The notes beneath the pieces were generated by a model. It was given only the letters and a program-made list of their open reading frames with translations. It was not told the DNA's origin and searched no databases. Positions 17,431 through 25,674 of a stretch of DNA of 64,000 bases are shown piece by piece. The number at the start of each line of letters is the position of its first letter. Positions within the stretch are counted from its first letter, which is position 1. The translations under genes and the position numbers were made by a program. The stretch spans positions 930,001-994,000 of the forward strand of contig NZ_CP107772.1 in NCBI RefSeq assembly GCF_036345155.1, read 5' to 3'. This stretch comes from Streptomyces sp. NBC_00582 (GTDB lineage: Bacteria > Actinomycetota > Actinomycetes > Streptomycetales > Streptomycetaceae).

Positions 17431-18387
17431 ATGACCTATCTCGTCGGCTCCCACCACGTGACGCTGTCCGTGGGTGGTGCGCAGGAGGACGTGGACTTCC
17501 ACACGCGAGTCCTGGGCATGCGCTTCATCAAGAAGACCGTGCTGTACGACGGTTCGACGCCGATCTACCACTTCTACTACTCCAACGCGAACGGCGATCC
17601 GTCGTCGGTGGTGACCACGTTCCCGTGGGCCCAGGCGGGGCTGTACGGCAAGCGGGGCACCAACCAGGCGCGCGAGGTTCTCCTCTCCGTTCCGGCCGGC
17701 TCCCTCGACTACTGGGTGAAGCGGCTGGGCGAGCACGACATCGAGGCCAGGCGCTTCGAGGCCCTCGGCCGGGGCCGGGTCGCGTTCCTCCACCCCTCCG
17801 GCATCGAATACGTCCTGGTCGGCAACGAGAACGACCCGCGCGAGGGCTTCTCCGGCAACGGCGTGTCCCCCGAGGCCGCCATCCACGGCATCCACGGCAT
17901 GGGCATCCATGTGTACGACCAGGACCGCATGGTCGACTTCGGGAACGAGGCGTTCTTCTCCCAGGGCAAGGTCGAGGAGGACGGCGACCTGGCCTCCTTC
18001 CAGGTCGGCACCCAGGAGTACGGCAACTTCATCGAGCTGCGGGGGAACCGCTCCGACGAGCAGGGCACCTGGCGCTACGGCGCGGGCACCTACCACCACT
18101 TCGCCTGGAACCTCGACACCCTGGAGAACCAGGCCGCCGTCCGGTTCGACATCGAGGGCGCCGGCTACACCGACATCTCCGAGCTGAAGAACCGCACCTA
18201 CTTCAAGTCCCACTACGTGCGGACTCCGGGCGGCGCCCTGTTCGAGCTGGCGGTCACCGACGACGAGGGCGGCTGGGACTGCGACGAGTCTCCCGAGGAG
18301 CTCGGCAAGAACTTCATGCTGCCGCCGCAGTTCGAGAGCGAGCGGGACGACATCCTCGCGCGCCTGGAGCCGGTCACGACCGACTGA
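17431..18387 (+). CDS. Ring-cleaving extradiol dioxygenase of the VOC superfamily (PcpA/LinE/MhqO-like)
   Basis: A 318-aa two-module VOC protein predicted to cleave a hydroquinone ring (1,2-cleavage) with a divalent metal. Likely metal ligands are His9 (GSHHVTL), His223 (YHHFAWN) and Glu272 (ALFELAV), almost co-numbered with the ligands known for PcpA (His11, His227, Glu276). Next on the strand come a maleylacetate reductase and an MhqD-like esterase, as expected for a hydroquinone route. AAGGAG precedes the ATG. Whether iron or manganese is used cannot be told; Nramp co-regulation makes this relevant. Confidence 0.88.
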   Translation: MTYLVGSHHVTLSVGGAQEDVDFHTRVLGMRFIKKTVLYDGSTPIYHFYYSNANGDPSSVVTTFPWAQAGLYGKRGTNQAREVLLSVPAGSLDYWVKRLGEHDIEARRFEALGRGRVAFLHPSGIEYVLVGNENDPREGFSGNGVSPEAAIHGIHGMGIHVYDQDRMVDFGNEAFFSQGKVEEDGDLASFQVGTQEYGNFIELRGNRSDEQGTWRYGAGTYHHFAWNLDTLENQAAVRFDIEGAGYTDISELKNRTYFKSHYVRTPGGALFELAVTDDEGGWDCDESPEELGKNFMLPPQFESERDDILARLEPVTTD

Positions 18388-18497
18388 CGGGCCCCGCCCC
18401 TCCGCTCTCCCGCACACGCCCGGGGCCCGGGCCGCACCCATCACGCCCGGGCCCCGGCGCGCGCCATCGTCCCCGCCCGCCCCGACAGGAACGAACA

Positions 18498-19583
18498 GTG
18501 AGCCTCACCTTCAAGAACATCACGCTCGGCCAACGCGTCCTCTTCGGGTACGGCCGCGCCGCCCGCAACCTCGCCACGGAGGCCGCCCGCCTGGGCGCCC
18601 GCAGAGTCATGGTGATCGCCGCGCCGGCCGAATCCGCGATCGCCGACCGCGTCACCGCGGACCTTCCGGTGGTGCTGCGGCACTCCGACGTACGGCCCCA
18701 CGTGCCCGTGGAGCAGGCCGAGGCGGCCCGCGCCGCGGCCTCGGAGTGCGGCGCCGACCTCGTCGTCTGCGTGGGCGGCGGCTCCACGACCGGACTGGCC
18801 AAGGCCGTGGCGCTCACCACCGGACTGCCCATCGTCGCGGTGCCCACGACGTACGCCGGCTCCGAGGCAACGAACGTCTGGGGACTCACGGAAGCCGCCC
18901 GCAAGACCACCGGCGTCGACGACGCCGTCCTCCCGGTCGCCGTGGTGTACGACTCGGAGCTCACCCTGTCGCTGCCCGTCGGTCTGTCGGTGGCCTCCGG
19001 ACTCAACGCCATCGCCCACTGCGTCGACTCGATGTGGGCCCCGCGGACCAATCCGGTCAACCAGGCCTTCGCGATGGAGGGCCTGCGGGCCGTCGCGGAC
19101 GGGCTGCGCCGGATCGTCCGGGAGCCGGACGACATCGACGGACGGGACGCCACGCTGTACGGCTGCTACCTGTCCGGAGTGGCCTTCGCCTCCGCCGGCT
19201 CGGGGCTGCACCACAAGATCTGTCATGTGCTGGGCGGGGCGTACGACCTGCCGCACGCCCAGACCCACGCCACCGTGCTGCCCTACGTGCTGCAGCTCAA
19301 CGCGCCGGGCGCCCCGGACGCGGCCCACCGGATCGCCGCCGCCCTGGGCAGTGCCACGCCGGTGAGCGGACTGAACGCGCTGCGTGAAGCCCTCGACGCC
19401 CCCCGCGCACTGGCAGACCACGGAATGCGCCGCGAGGACATCCCCGAGGCGGCCGGCCTGATCCTGCCGTACGTGCCGCAGGACAACCCGGTCCCGGTCG
19501 GCGCCGGAGAACTGACCGACCTGCTCACCCGCGCATGGGCCGGGGAGCCACCACGAGACGGCAAGGCGGTCCGAGATGCCTGA
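18498..19583 (+). CDS. Maleylacetate reductase (iron-containing ADH family)
   Basis: A 361-aa NAD(P)H-dependent reductase converting maleylacetate to 3-oxoadipate. Nucleotide-binding GGGST is at residues 93-97, PTTYAGSE follows, and candidate metal/active-site histidines are His175 (IAHCVD), His238/239, His243, His253 and His257. The GTG at 18498 follows AGGAA with good spacing; the longer open frame upstream is out of register with the dioxygenase. It follows the ring-cleavage enzyme by 110 bp and overlaps the esterase gene by 8 bp. Confidence 0.9.
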   Translation: MSLTFKNITLGQRVLFGYGRAARNLATEAARLGARRVMVIAAPAESAIADRVTADLPVVLRHSDVRPHVPVEQAEAARAAASECGADLVVCVGGGSTTGLAKAVALTTGLPIVAVPTTYAGSEATNVWGLTEAARKTTGVDDAVLPVAVVYDSELTLSLPVGLSVASGLNAIAHCVDSMWAPRTNPVNQAFAMEGLRAVADGLRRIVREPDDIDGRDATLYGCYLSGVAFASAGSGLHHKICHVLGGAYDLPHAQTHATVLPYVLQLNAPGAPDAAHRIAAALGSATPVSGLNALREALDAPRALADHGMRREDIPEAAGLILPYVPQDNPVPVGAGELTDLLTRAWAGEPPRDGKAVRDA

Positions 19584-20409
19584 GGCGCCCGAGCCGGACA
19601 CGACGGCTTTCACCATCACACCCGACAACCCGCACCTGGCGCGCCCGCCGCTGCTGCACGGCGCGCCCCTCGACCGGGCCGGGCTGGTGGTCTACGCGGT
19701 GCACGGGCGCGGACAGGGCCCGGCCTTCATGGGGGAACAGGCCGATCGGGTCGGCCTCCCGGGCGTGGCCTGGGTCGTGCCGGGGGCCGACGCCGACACC
19801 TGGTATCCGCGCGGCTTCCTCGCGCCGCTGGAGGAGAACCAGCCACGCCTGGGCCAGGCCCTCGAGACGGTACGCACCCACCTCGCCGACCTGGAGCGTA
19901 TGGGATGGGCGGCACGGGACGTGGTGCTGTTCGGCTTCTCCCAGGGAGCCTGTCTGCTCTCCGAGTACCTGCTGCGGGAGCAGCCGTCATGCGCGGGCGC
20001 GTTCCTGCACACCGGGGGCCATCTCGGGCCGGTGGCCAAGCCCTGGTCCGCCCGGCCGGAAAGCGGGCTGACCGGCACCGAGGTCGTGCTCCTGTGCGCG
20101 GAGGAGGACGAGTTCGTCCCCCTCGTGCGGGCCGAGCGGACGGCCGGCGCCCTGGCCTCCCTGGGGGCGAGGATCGAGCTGACCACGTACGACGACCCGT
20201 TGCACCACCTCAACGAGGACTCTGTCGTACGTCTGCGGCGTATGCTGCGCACTCGCCTGCTGGAGCGGGCCCAGGAGGTCGCGGAGGGCGCGCACCCGGG
20301 GGGAGAGCCGTCCCTCCCCGTGACGACCGCGAGGACCGTGACGACCGTGAGGACCACCCAACTCACCACGCGGACGCACACGTCGAAATCGCGCCACACA
20401 AGGCATTGA
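19576..20409 (+). CDS. Phospholipase/carboxylesterase-family hydrolase (MhqD-like)
   Basis: A 277-aa alpha/beta hydrolase with the nucleophile elbow GFSQGACL, catalytic Asp region CAEEDEFVP, and His in PLHHLNED. It belongs to the phospholipase/carboxylesterase group that includes MhqD, which is paired with hydroquinone dioxygenases in Bacillus; the pairing recurs here. The C-terminal 40 residues (Thr/Arg-rich repeats such as TTARTVTTVRTT) are a low-complexity tail beyond the usual fold. It overlaps the reductase gene by 8 bp. Confidence 0.83.
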   Translation: MPEAPEPDTTAFTITPDNPHLARPPLLHGAPLDRAGLVVYAVHGRGQGPAFMGEQADRVGLPGVAWVVPGADADTWYPRGFLAPLEENQPRLGQALETVRTHLADLERMGWAARDVVLFGFSQGACLLSEYLLREQPSCAGAFLHTGGHLGPVAKPWSARPESGLTGTEVVLLCAEEDEFVPLVRAERTAGALASLGARIELTTYDDPLHHLNEDSVVRLRRMLRTRLLERAQEVAEGAHPGGEPSLPVTTARTVTTVRTTQLTTRTHTSKSRHTRH

Positions 20410-20421
20410 TTGTATGACGAA
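20409..20421. promoter_or_regulatory. GntR/FCD-type operator E
   Basis: ATTGT-ATG-ACGAA starts at the last base of the esterase stop codon and lies 20 bp before the GTG of the regulator at 20442. This position suggests autoregulation. Confidence 0.72.
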
Positions 20422-20441
20422 CCGGCCGTAGCCTCACTGCC

Positions 20442-21170
20442 GTGGAGCACGAAGGCTCGTGGGCAAGGAAGCCCTTCTCGCGCCTGGAGACGGCCTCAGT
20501 GATGGCCTCCTCCAGGGATCGCGTCCTGCGAACGGTGCGCGAGGACATCTGCTGGTCTCGGCTGGTTCCGGGGCAGCGGCTCGACGTGAACCTGGTCGTG
20601 GGACGCACCGGCGTCTCGCGGAGCGTGGTACGTCAGGCCCTCCGTGACCTGTGCGAGCAGGGCTGGCTGACCACCGTGGACGAGGGATGCGTGGTGTGCG
20701 TGCCCTCGCCCGAGGAGGCCGCCGAGATCGACGAGGTCCGGCGTGCTCTGGAGGAGGTCACGGTGCGGCGGTTCGTCGCACACGCCTCCGACTCCCAGCT
20801 CCGGGCCCTGTACGGCGCTCTGATGGAGTTCGAGGACCTGGCGGAACTCCCGCCGGACCCGTCGGCCCTGCTGCATGCACGGGACAACTTCTACGGACTG
20901 CTACTGCGTGCTGCCGGCGTCATGGTCACACTGGACGCCCTGGCGAAACTGCGGGCGCGGATCGTCGTACTGATGTGCGCCTCCCTGTGCTCGCCGGGCC
21001 GTGCGCGTGCCGCGGGAGCCGAGCTGCGCAGCATCTACGAGGCGTTGGCCGACCGGGACGCCGAACGGGCCGTTCTCGCCTGCGCCACGCATGTGGACCG
21101 TTCGTACGCAGCGGGCTTCCGGGCGCTGGCGGCCCTCGGGGGACCCGAGTCCGGCACCGCGCTGGACTGA
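20442..21170 (+). CDS. GntR-family regulator (FCD subfamily), probable cluster repressor
   Basis: A 242-aa regulator. The winged helix spans about residues 22-80 (RVLRTVREDICWSRLVPGQRL, then VGRTGVSRSVVRQALRDLCEQGWL) and an FCD-type helical effector domain follows (ARDNFYGLLLRAAG; ATHVDRSYAAGF). Operator E immediately upstream and the same motif before all other units make it the best candidate for the factor that reads ATTGT-ATG-ACGAT. The GTG at 20442 is used; an ATG at 20502 would still keep the whole DNA-binding domain. Confidence 0.85.
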   Translation: MEHEGSWARKPFSRLETASVMASSRDRVLRTVREDICWSRLVPGQRLDVNLVVGRTGVSRSVVRQALRDLCEQGWLTTVDEGCVVCVPSPEEAAEIDEVRRALEEVTVRRFVAHASDSQLRALYGALMEFEDLAELPPDPSALLHARDNFYGLLLRAAGVMVTLDALAKLRARIVVLMCASLCSPGRARAAGAELRSIYEALADRDAERAVLACATHVDRSYAAGFRALAALGGPESGTALD

Positions 21171-21233
21171 GCGGGAGCCAAGAGCGCGAACCGCGTTGAT
21201 CCCACTCCATTGCTCGGATCCGCACGCCGCAGT

Positions 21234-21246
21234 ATTGTATGACGAT
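21234..21246. promoter_or_regulatory. GntR/FCD-type operator F
   Basis: ATTGT-ATG-ACGAT, the exact consensus, lies 85 bp upstream of the Nramp transporter start. It ties metal uptake to the catabolic regulon. Confidence 0.75.
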
Positions 21247-21331
21247 ATTACGTACATACATTCTGTTTGCTGCGGCTTCGGTCCTGCCAACAGGCCTCCT
21301 CACTCCCCTTTCCGACTCGCAGGAGCCCCTG

Positions 21332-22591
21332 ATGAGCACCGGCATCTCCGCACCAGCCCCACCCCTCGCCCAGGGGGCCGCCGTCCGGCGGCGCCGCCTC
21401 GCCTACTACGGGCCCGCTTTCGTCGCCGCCGTCGCCTACGTCGACCCCGGCAACTTCGCCACCAACTTCCAGGCGGGAGCCCGGCACGGCTACCTGCTCG
21501 TCTGGGTCCTCGTCTCGGCCTGTGCGGTCGCCATGTTCATCCAGTACCTGTCGGCGAAGACCGGTCTGGCCACAGGACGCGACCTGCCGACGCTCTGCCG
21601 GGACAGTTTCCGCCGCCCGGCCGTGGTGGGACTGTGGGCACAGGCCGAGGTCGTGGCCATGGCCACCGACCTGGCGGAGTTCGTGGGCGCGGCGATCGGT
21701 CTCTATCTGCTCTTCGGCGTGCCCATGCTGCCTGCCGGGCTGATCACCGCCGTGGCGAGCTTCGGAATACTGGCCCTCCAGCGTCGCGGCTACCGCCCTT
21801 TCGAATCAGCGATCGTCTTCCTGCTCGGCGTCATCGCCCTGGGCTTCGCGTACACCATGGCCGCCGCAGGCGGCCAGTCCGCATCAGGGGTGGCCTCGGG
21901 GATGGTGCCGGACTTCCACGGGACCGACTCCGTGGTGCTGGCCATCGGCATCATCGGTGCGACGGTCATGCCGCACGTCATCTATCTGCACTCGGCCCTC
22001 ACCGCACAGCGGCAAGCGCCGCAGGGCCCGGCCGAGCGCCGACGCGCCCTGCGCACACTGCGCGTCGACACCACGTTGGGCCTGAGCCTGGCCGGACTGA
22101 TCAACCTCTCGATGCTCTGCGTCGCGGCCGCCGTCTTCCACGATGCCGCCGGGGGCTTCGACGGCAGTCTCGGCAGCGCCCAGCAGGGCTTCGGCCGGAT
22201 CGTCGGAGGCGGCGCCGCGCTCGCCTTCGCCGCCGCGCTCCTCGCGTCCGGCCTCTCCTCCTCAGGCGTGGGCACCTACTCCGGCCAGGTCATCATGGAG
22301 GGGTTCCTGCGGATGCGGGTCCCTCTGTTCCTTCGGCGGGCCATTACCATGGCACCGGCGCTGACCGTCCTCGCGGTCGGCATGTCGCCGGACATGGTGC
22401 TGCTGGCATCTCAGGTGGTGCTCTCGTTCGGCATCCCGTTCGCGCTGATCCCCCTGGTGCTGATAAGCCGCCGCCGGGATCTGATGGGCGATCTGGTCAA
22501 CCGCCCCGTGACCACCTTCGCGGGGTGGGTGGCGGCTCTGCTCATCTCCGGCATCAACCTCTATCTGCTGCAGCAGGTCTTCTTCGGCTGA
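21332..22591 (+). CDS. mntH: Nramp-family divalent metal (Mn/Fe) transporter
   Basis: A 419-aa, about 11-helix membrane transporter of the Nramp/MntH family. The metal-binding helix-1 motif is VAAVAYVDPGNFATNFQAG and the helix-6 motif is GATVMPHVIYLHSAL; both metal-site signatures (DPGN and MPH) are intact. Proton-coupled Mn(II)/Fe(II) import is expected. AGGAG 6 nt before the ATG at 21332 supports this start over an in-frame ATG at 21239 inside the operator. It lacks the DtxR/MntR-type promoter context one might expect; the only regulatory motif seen is cluster operator F. Confidence 0.88.
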   Translation: MSTGISAPAPPLAQGAAVRRRRLAYYGPAFVAAVAYVDPGNFATNFQAGARHGYLLVWVLVSACAVAMFIQYLSAKTGLATGRDLPTLCRDSFRRPAVVGLWAQAEVVAMATDLAEFVGAAIGLYLLFGVPMLPAGLITAVASFGILALQRRGYRPFESAIVFLLGVIALGFAYTMAAAGGQSASGVASGMVPDFHGTDSVVLAIGIIGATVMPHVIYLHSALTAQRQAPQGPAERRRALRTLRVDTTLGLSLAGLINLSMLCVAAAVFHDAAGGFDGSLGSAQQGFGRIVGGGAALAFAAALLASGLSSSGVGTYSGQVIMEGFLRMRVPLFLRRAITMAPALTVLAVGMSPDMVLLASQVVLSFGIPFALIPLVLISRRRDLMGDLVNRPVTTFAGWVAALLISGINLYLLQQVFFG

Positions 22592-22742
22592 GTCAAGGTG
22601 TCGGCCCGGCCGGCTTGGCGTCACATGGACGAGGCCCGACGCCCACGACGTGCGCCGGTCGCGCCGACGGGGCGGCCGAGCGAGATGCCGGAGCCGTTGA
22701 CGTTGATGCGACAGAAACTCGCTGCTGGTTCCGGCCCGGGAC

Positions 22743-25424
22743 TCAGTGTCGCGGCAGCGTCTGCTCGGCCCAGATCACCTTGCCCTGGGGTGTGTACCGG
22801 GTTCCCCAGCGCTCGGTCAGCTGCGACACCAGGAACAGGCCCCGGCCGCCTTCGTCGGTCGTCGCGGCGTAGCGCAGGTGAGGGGAGGTGCTGCTGCCGT
22901 CAGCCACCTCGCAGATCAGCGTGCGGTCGTAGACCAGTCGCATGCGGATCGGCTCGCAACCGTAGCGGACGGCGTTGGTGACGAGCTCGCTCAGTACCAG
23001 TTCCATGGTGAAGCCCAGCTCGGTCAGCCCCCATGCGTCGAGCTTGTCGGTCGCCGCGGCCCGTACGCCGGCGACGGCTGCCGGATCGGGGGGCACGTCC
23101 CACTCGGCGATCCGATCCGGCTCGACCGCATGGGTGCGGGCGATGAGCAGAGCGACGTCATCCGCAGGGCGTTCGGGCAGCAGCGCTCCCAGCACCGCCT
23201 TGCAGCTCTCCTCCGGCGCGCGCTCGGGGTGGCCCGCCAGGGCCTTGCGCAGGAGTTCCATCCCCTCGTCGAGGTCGCGGGTCCGGTCCTCGATGAGACC
23301 GTCGGTGTACAGCACGAGCTGGGAGCCTTCGGCGATGTCCAGCTCCACGGCCTGGAAGGGCATGCCGCCGAGACCCAGTGGTGGTCCCGGCGGCAGGTCG
23401 GGAAAGGTGACGTCTCCGTCGGGATGGACCAGCGCGGGAGCCGGGTGTCCCGCGCGTGCCATGGTGCAGCGGCGCGTCGTGGGGTCGTAGATCGCGTACA
23501 GGCAGCTGGCGCCCACGACGGCGGCGGGGCTTTCCGTGCACGCCTCGTCCTGGTCGATGCGCCCGACCAGGTCGTCCAGATGACTCAGCAGTTCATCGGG
23601 GGGCAGGTCGAGCGTGGAGAAGTTGTGCACCGCGGTCCGCAGCCGCCCCATGGTCGCGGCGGCGTGCAGGCCGTGGCCGACCACGTCGCCGACGACGAGG
23701 GCCACACGGCTGCTCGGCAGGGGAATCACGTCGAACCAGTCCCCGCTCACCCCCGACTGCGCCGGGAGGTACCGGTAGGCGACGTCGAGGGCGCTCTGCT
23801 CGGGCAGGCCTCGCGGCAGCAGACTGCGCTGGAGAGTGACCGCCAGGGCGTGCTCCCGCGTGTACCGGCGGGCGTTGTCGATGCTGACCGCGGCACGAGC
23901 CACCAGCTCCTCGGCCAGCGAGAGCTCCTCCTGGTCGAAGGGGTCGTGCTCCTCGGAGCGCCAGAAGTTGACCATGCCCAGGACGACACCGCGGGCCTGG
24001 ATCGGAGCCGCTATGAGGGAATGGATGCCGTAGTCCACGATGAGGCCGGTGCGCTCCGGGTCCTGCAGATGCCATCCCGTGGCGGTGGACAGGTCGGTCA
24101 CCAGTTCCGAGCGGCCGGTGCCGTAGCCGCGCGCCTGGGGCGTGGAGGGCACGAAGTCGATCAGCCGGCCCTTCTCGTAGAGCGGCTGGTCGTCGCGGAC
24201 ACCGCATACGGCGACGCGTCTCATGTCCTTCGCCGTGCTCGCCGGTTCCTCGCCGTGCAACACGGCGTCGGCCAGGTCCACGGTGACGAAGTCGGCGAAA
24301 CGGGGGACGGCGATGCGGGCGAGTTCGTCGGCCGTCTGGATCACGTCCAGGGTGGTGCCGATGCCCAGTCCGGCGTCGTAGAGGAGTTTCAGCCGCTCCC
24401 CGGTGATCGCGGCCCTGCCCGACGCGGCCCGCAGCTCCGTGGAGTCGCGCAGCGTCACGACGGTCCCCTTGGGGCCTCCGCCGCGGTCCGTTGGCCTCTG
24501 GTTGACCACCAGCAGGCGCGGTCCGGCCACATGCACCTCGTCATTGGCCTCGCGGCCGGACCTGAGCAGCGACATCATGTCCGGTTCGAGGGCCGGCATC
24601 CGGGACACATGCTGTCCCTCCGCGTCCGCGGGCAGCTCCAGGAGCCGTCTGGCCTCGTCGTTCGCCAGCAGCAGCCGCCCCTCGTCGTTGACGATGAGCA
24701 CCCCTTCGCGCACGGAGTGCAGCACGGTGTCGTGGTGCTCGTACATGCGGGTCATCTCGTTCGGGGCGAGGCAGTGGGTCTGCCGTCGCAGCCGCCTGCT
24801 CACCAGCACCGTGGCGGCGGTGGCCGCTGCGAGGGCGACCGCCCCGGCGGTCAGGATGATCGGTATCTGCCGCTCGACCAGACCGGTCACGTTCTTGACC
24901 TTCAGCCCGGCGGAGACGAGGGCCACCACGTGGCTTTGGGTGTTGCGGATGGGCACCGTCGCCTGGACTTCCTCGCCGAGGGGGCCGTGCACGCTCTCGG
25001 TGTAGACCTTCCCCGCCAGCGACGGCTCGATCTTTCCCACGAACCGCTTCCCGATCCGGTCCGGCAGGGGGTGGGTGTAGCGGATCCCCTGCGTGTCCAT
25101 CACGACGACGAAGTCGACGCCCGCGGCCTTGCGTCCGGACTCGGTCAGCGGCTGCAGGACCTTCGAGGGATCGGGCGCCCGCAGTGCGGACAGCACACCC
25201 GGGGAGTGCGCGAACGTCTGCGCCACGGCTATGGATCTGCGTTTGGCCTCGGCGTTGGTGTGCCGCTGCGACTGCAGGACAAGGGCGAAGACGGCGAATG
25301 CCACGAGCAGCACCACCAGCGCCACCTGCATGAGGAACATCTGCCCCGCGACACTTCGCGAGTTCTTCCGCATCAGTGGCCATAGCCGCGATATGTGCCG
25401 GAATCGGGCAAAGCGGTCTTCCAT
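22743..25424 (-). CDS. Membrane sensor PP2C phosphatase: Cache-PAS-GAF-SpoIIE-HATPase
   Basis: An 893-aa multi-domain signalling protein. TM1 is about residues 29-50, an extracytoplasmic CitA/DcuS-like sensor about 51-185 contains MDTQGIRYTHPLPDRIGK, and TM2 is about 187-208. A PAS domain follows (about 230-330), then GAF (about 350-520), a SpoIIE/PP2C phosphatase (about 545-750; SGDWFDVIPL, GDVVGHGLHAA, LYTDGLIEDR) and a C-terminal RsbW-like HATPase (VLSELVTNAVRYG, EGGRGLFLVSQL). It could both dephosphorylate an anti-sigma antagonist and act as a kinase/anti-sigma factor. It is a single gene, convergent with mntH and divergent from the NLR gene. Confidence 0.9.
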   Translation of the reverse strand: MEDRFARFRHISRLWPLMRKNSRSVAGQMFLMQVALVVLLVAFAVFALVLQSQRHTNAEAKRRSIAVAQTFAHSPGVLSALRAPDPSKVLQPLTESGRKAAGVDFVVVMDTQGIRYTHPLPDRIGKRFVGKIEPSLAGKVYTESVHGPLGEEVQATVPIRNTQSHVVALVSAGLKVKNVTGLVERQIPIILTAGAVALAAATAATVLVSRRLRRQTHCLAPNEMTRMYEHHDTVLHSVREGVLIVNDEGRLLLANDEARRLLELPADAEGQHVSRMPALEPDMMSLLRSGREANDEVHVAGPRLLVVNQRPTDRGGGPKGTVVTLRDSTELRAASGRAAITGERLKLLYDAGLGIGTTLDVIQTADELARIAVPRFADFVTVDLADAVLHGEEPASTAKDMRRVAVCGVRDDQPLYEKGRLIDFVPSTPQARGYGTGRSELVTDLSTATGWHLQDPERTGLIVDYGIHSLIAAPIQARGVVLGMVNFWRSEEHDPFDQEELSLAEELVARAAVSIDNARRYTREHALAVTLQRSLLPRGLPEQSALDVAYRYLPAQSGVSGDWFDVIPLPSSRVALVVGDVVGHGLHAAATMGRLRTAVHNFSTLDLPPDELLSHLDDLVGRIDQDEACTESPAAVVGASCLYAIYDPTTRRCTMARAGHPAPALVHPDGDVTFPDLPPGPPLGLGGMPFQAVELDIAEGSQLVLYTDGLIEDRTRDLDEGMELLRKALAGHPERAPEESCKAVLGALLPERPADDVALLIARTHAVEPDRIAEWDVPPDPAAVAGVRAAATDKLDAWGLTELGFTMELVLSELVTNAVRYGCEPIRMRLVYDRTLICEVADGSSTSPHLRYAATTDEGGRGLFLVSQLTERWGTRYTPQGKVIWAEQTLPRH

Positions 25425-25674
25425 CCGGCCTTTCTAGCATTGGTCACCCCACCCCGTCACGGGCCTGTCTCCGAGCTGTCCCTCTCAGCGCGGGAGACGT
25501 CACCGCCTCTGTCACCCCACCAGCCACTCGAGACGACAGGGACCCCAGAAGCACCAAGGAACGGTCAACCGACGCAGGACACGTTCGCCGCCGCGGCAAC
25601 TTCCCTTACCTTCCATGGATTTGGAGGCGGCTGGGTAACCTGATCCGCGATGGACGACGACGGGGGGATCGTTC

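Noticed and set aside
22592..22742. A terminator between mntH and the phosphatase gene
   Set aside because: Only short, imperfect inverted repeats are visible; none is convincing enough to annotate.
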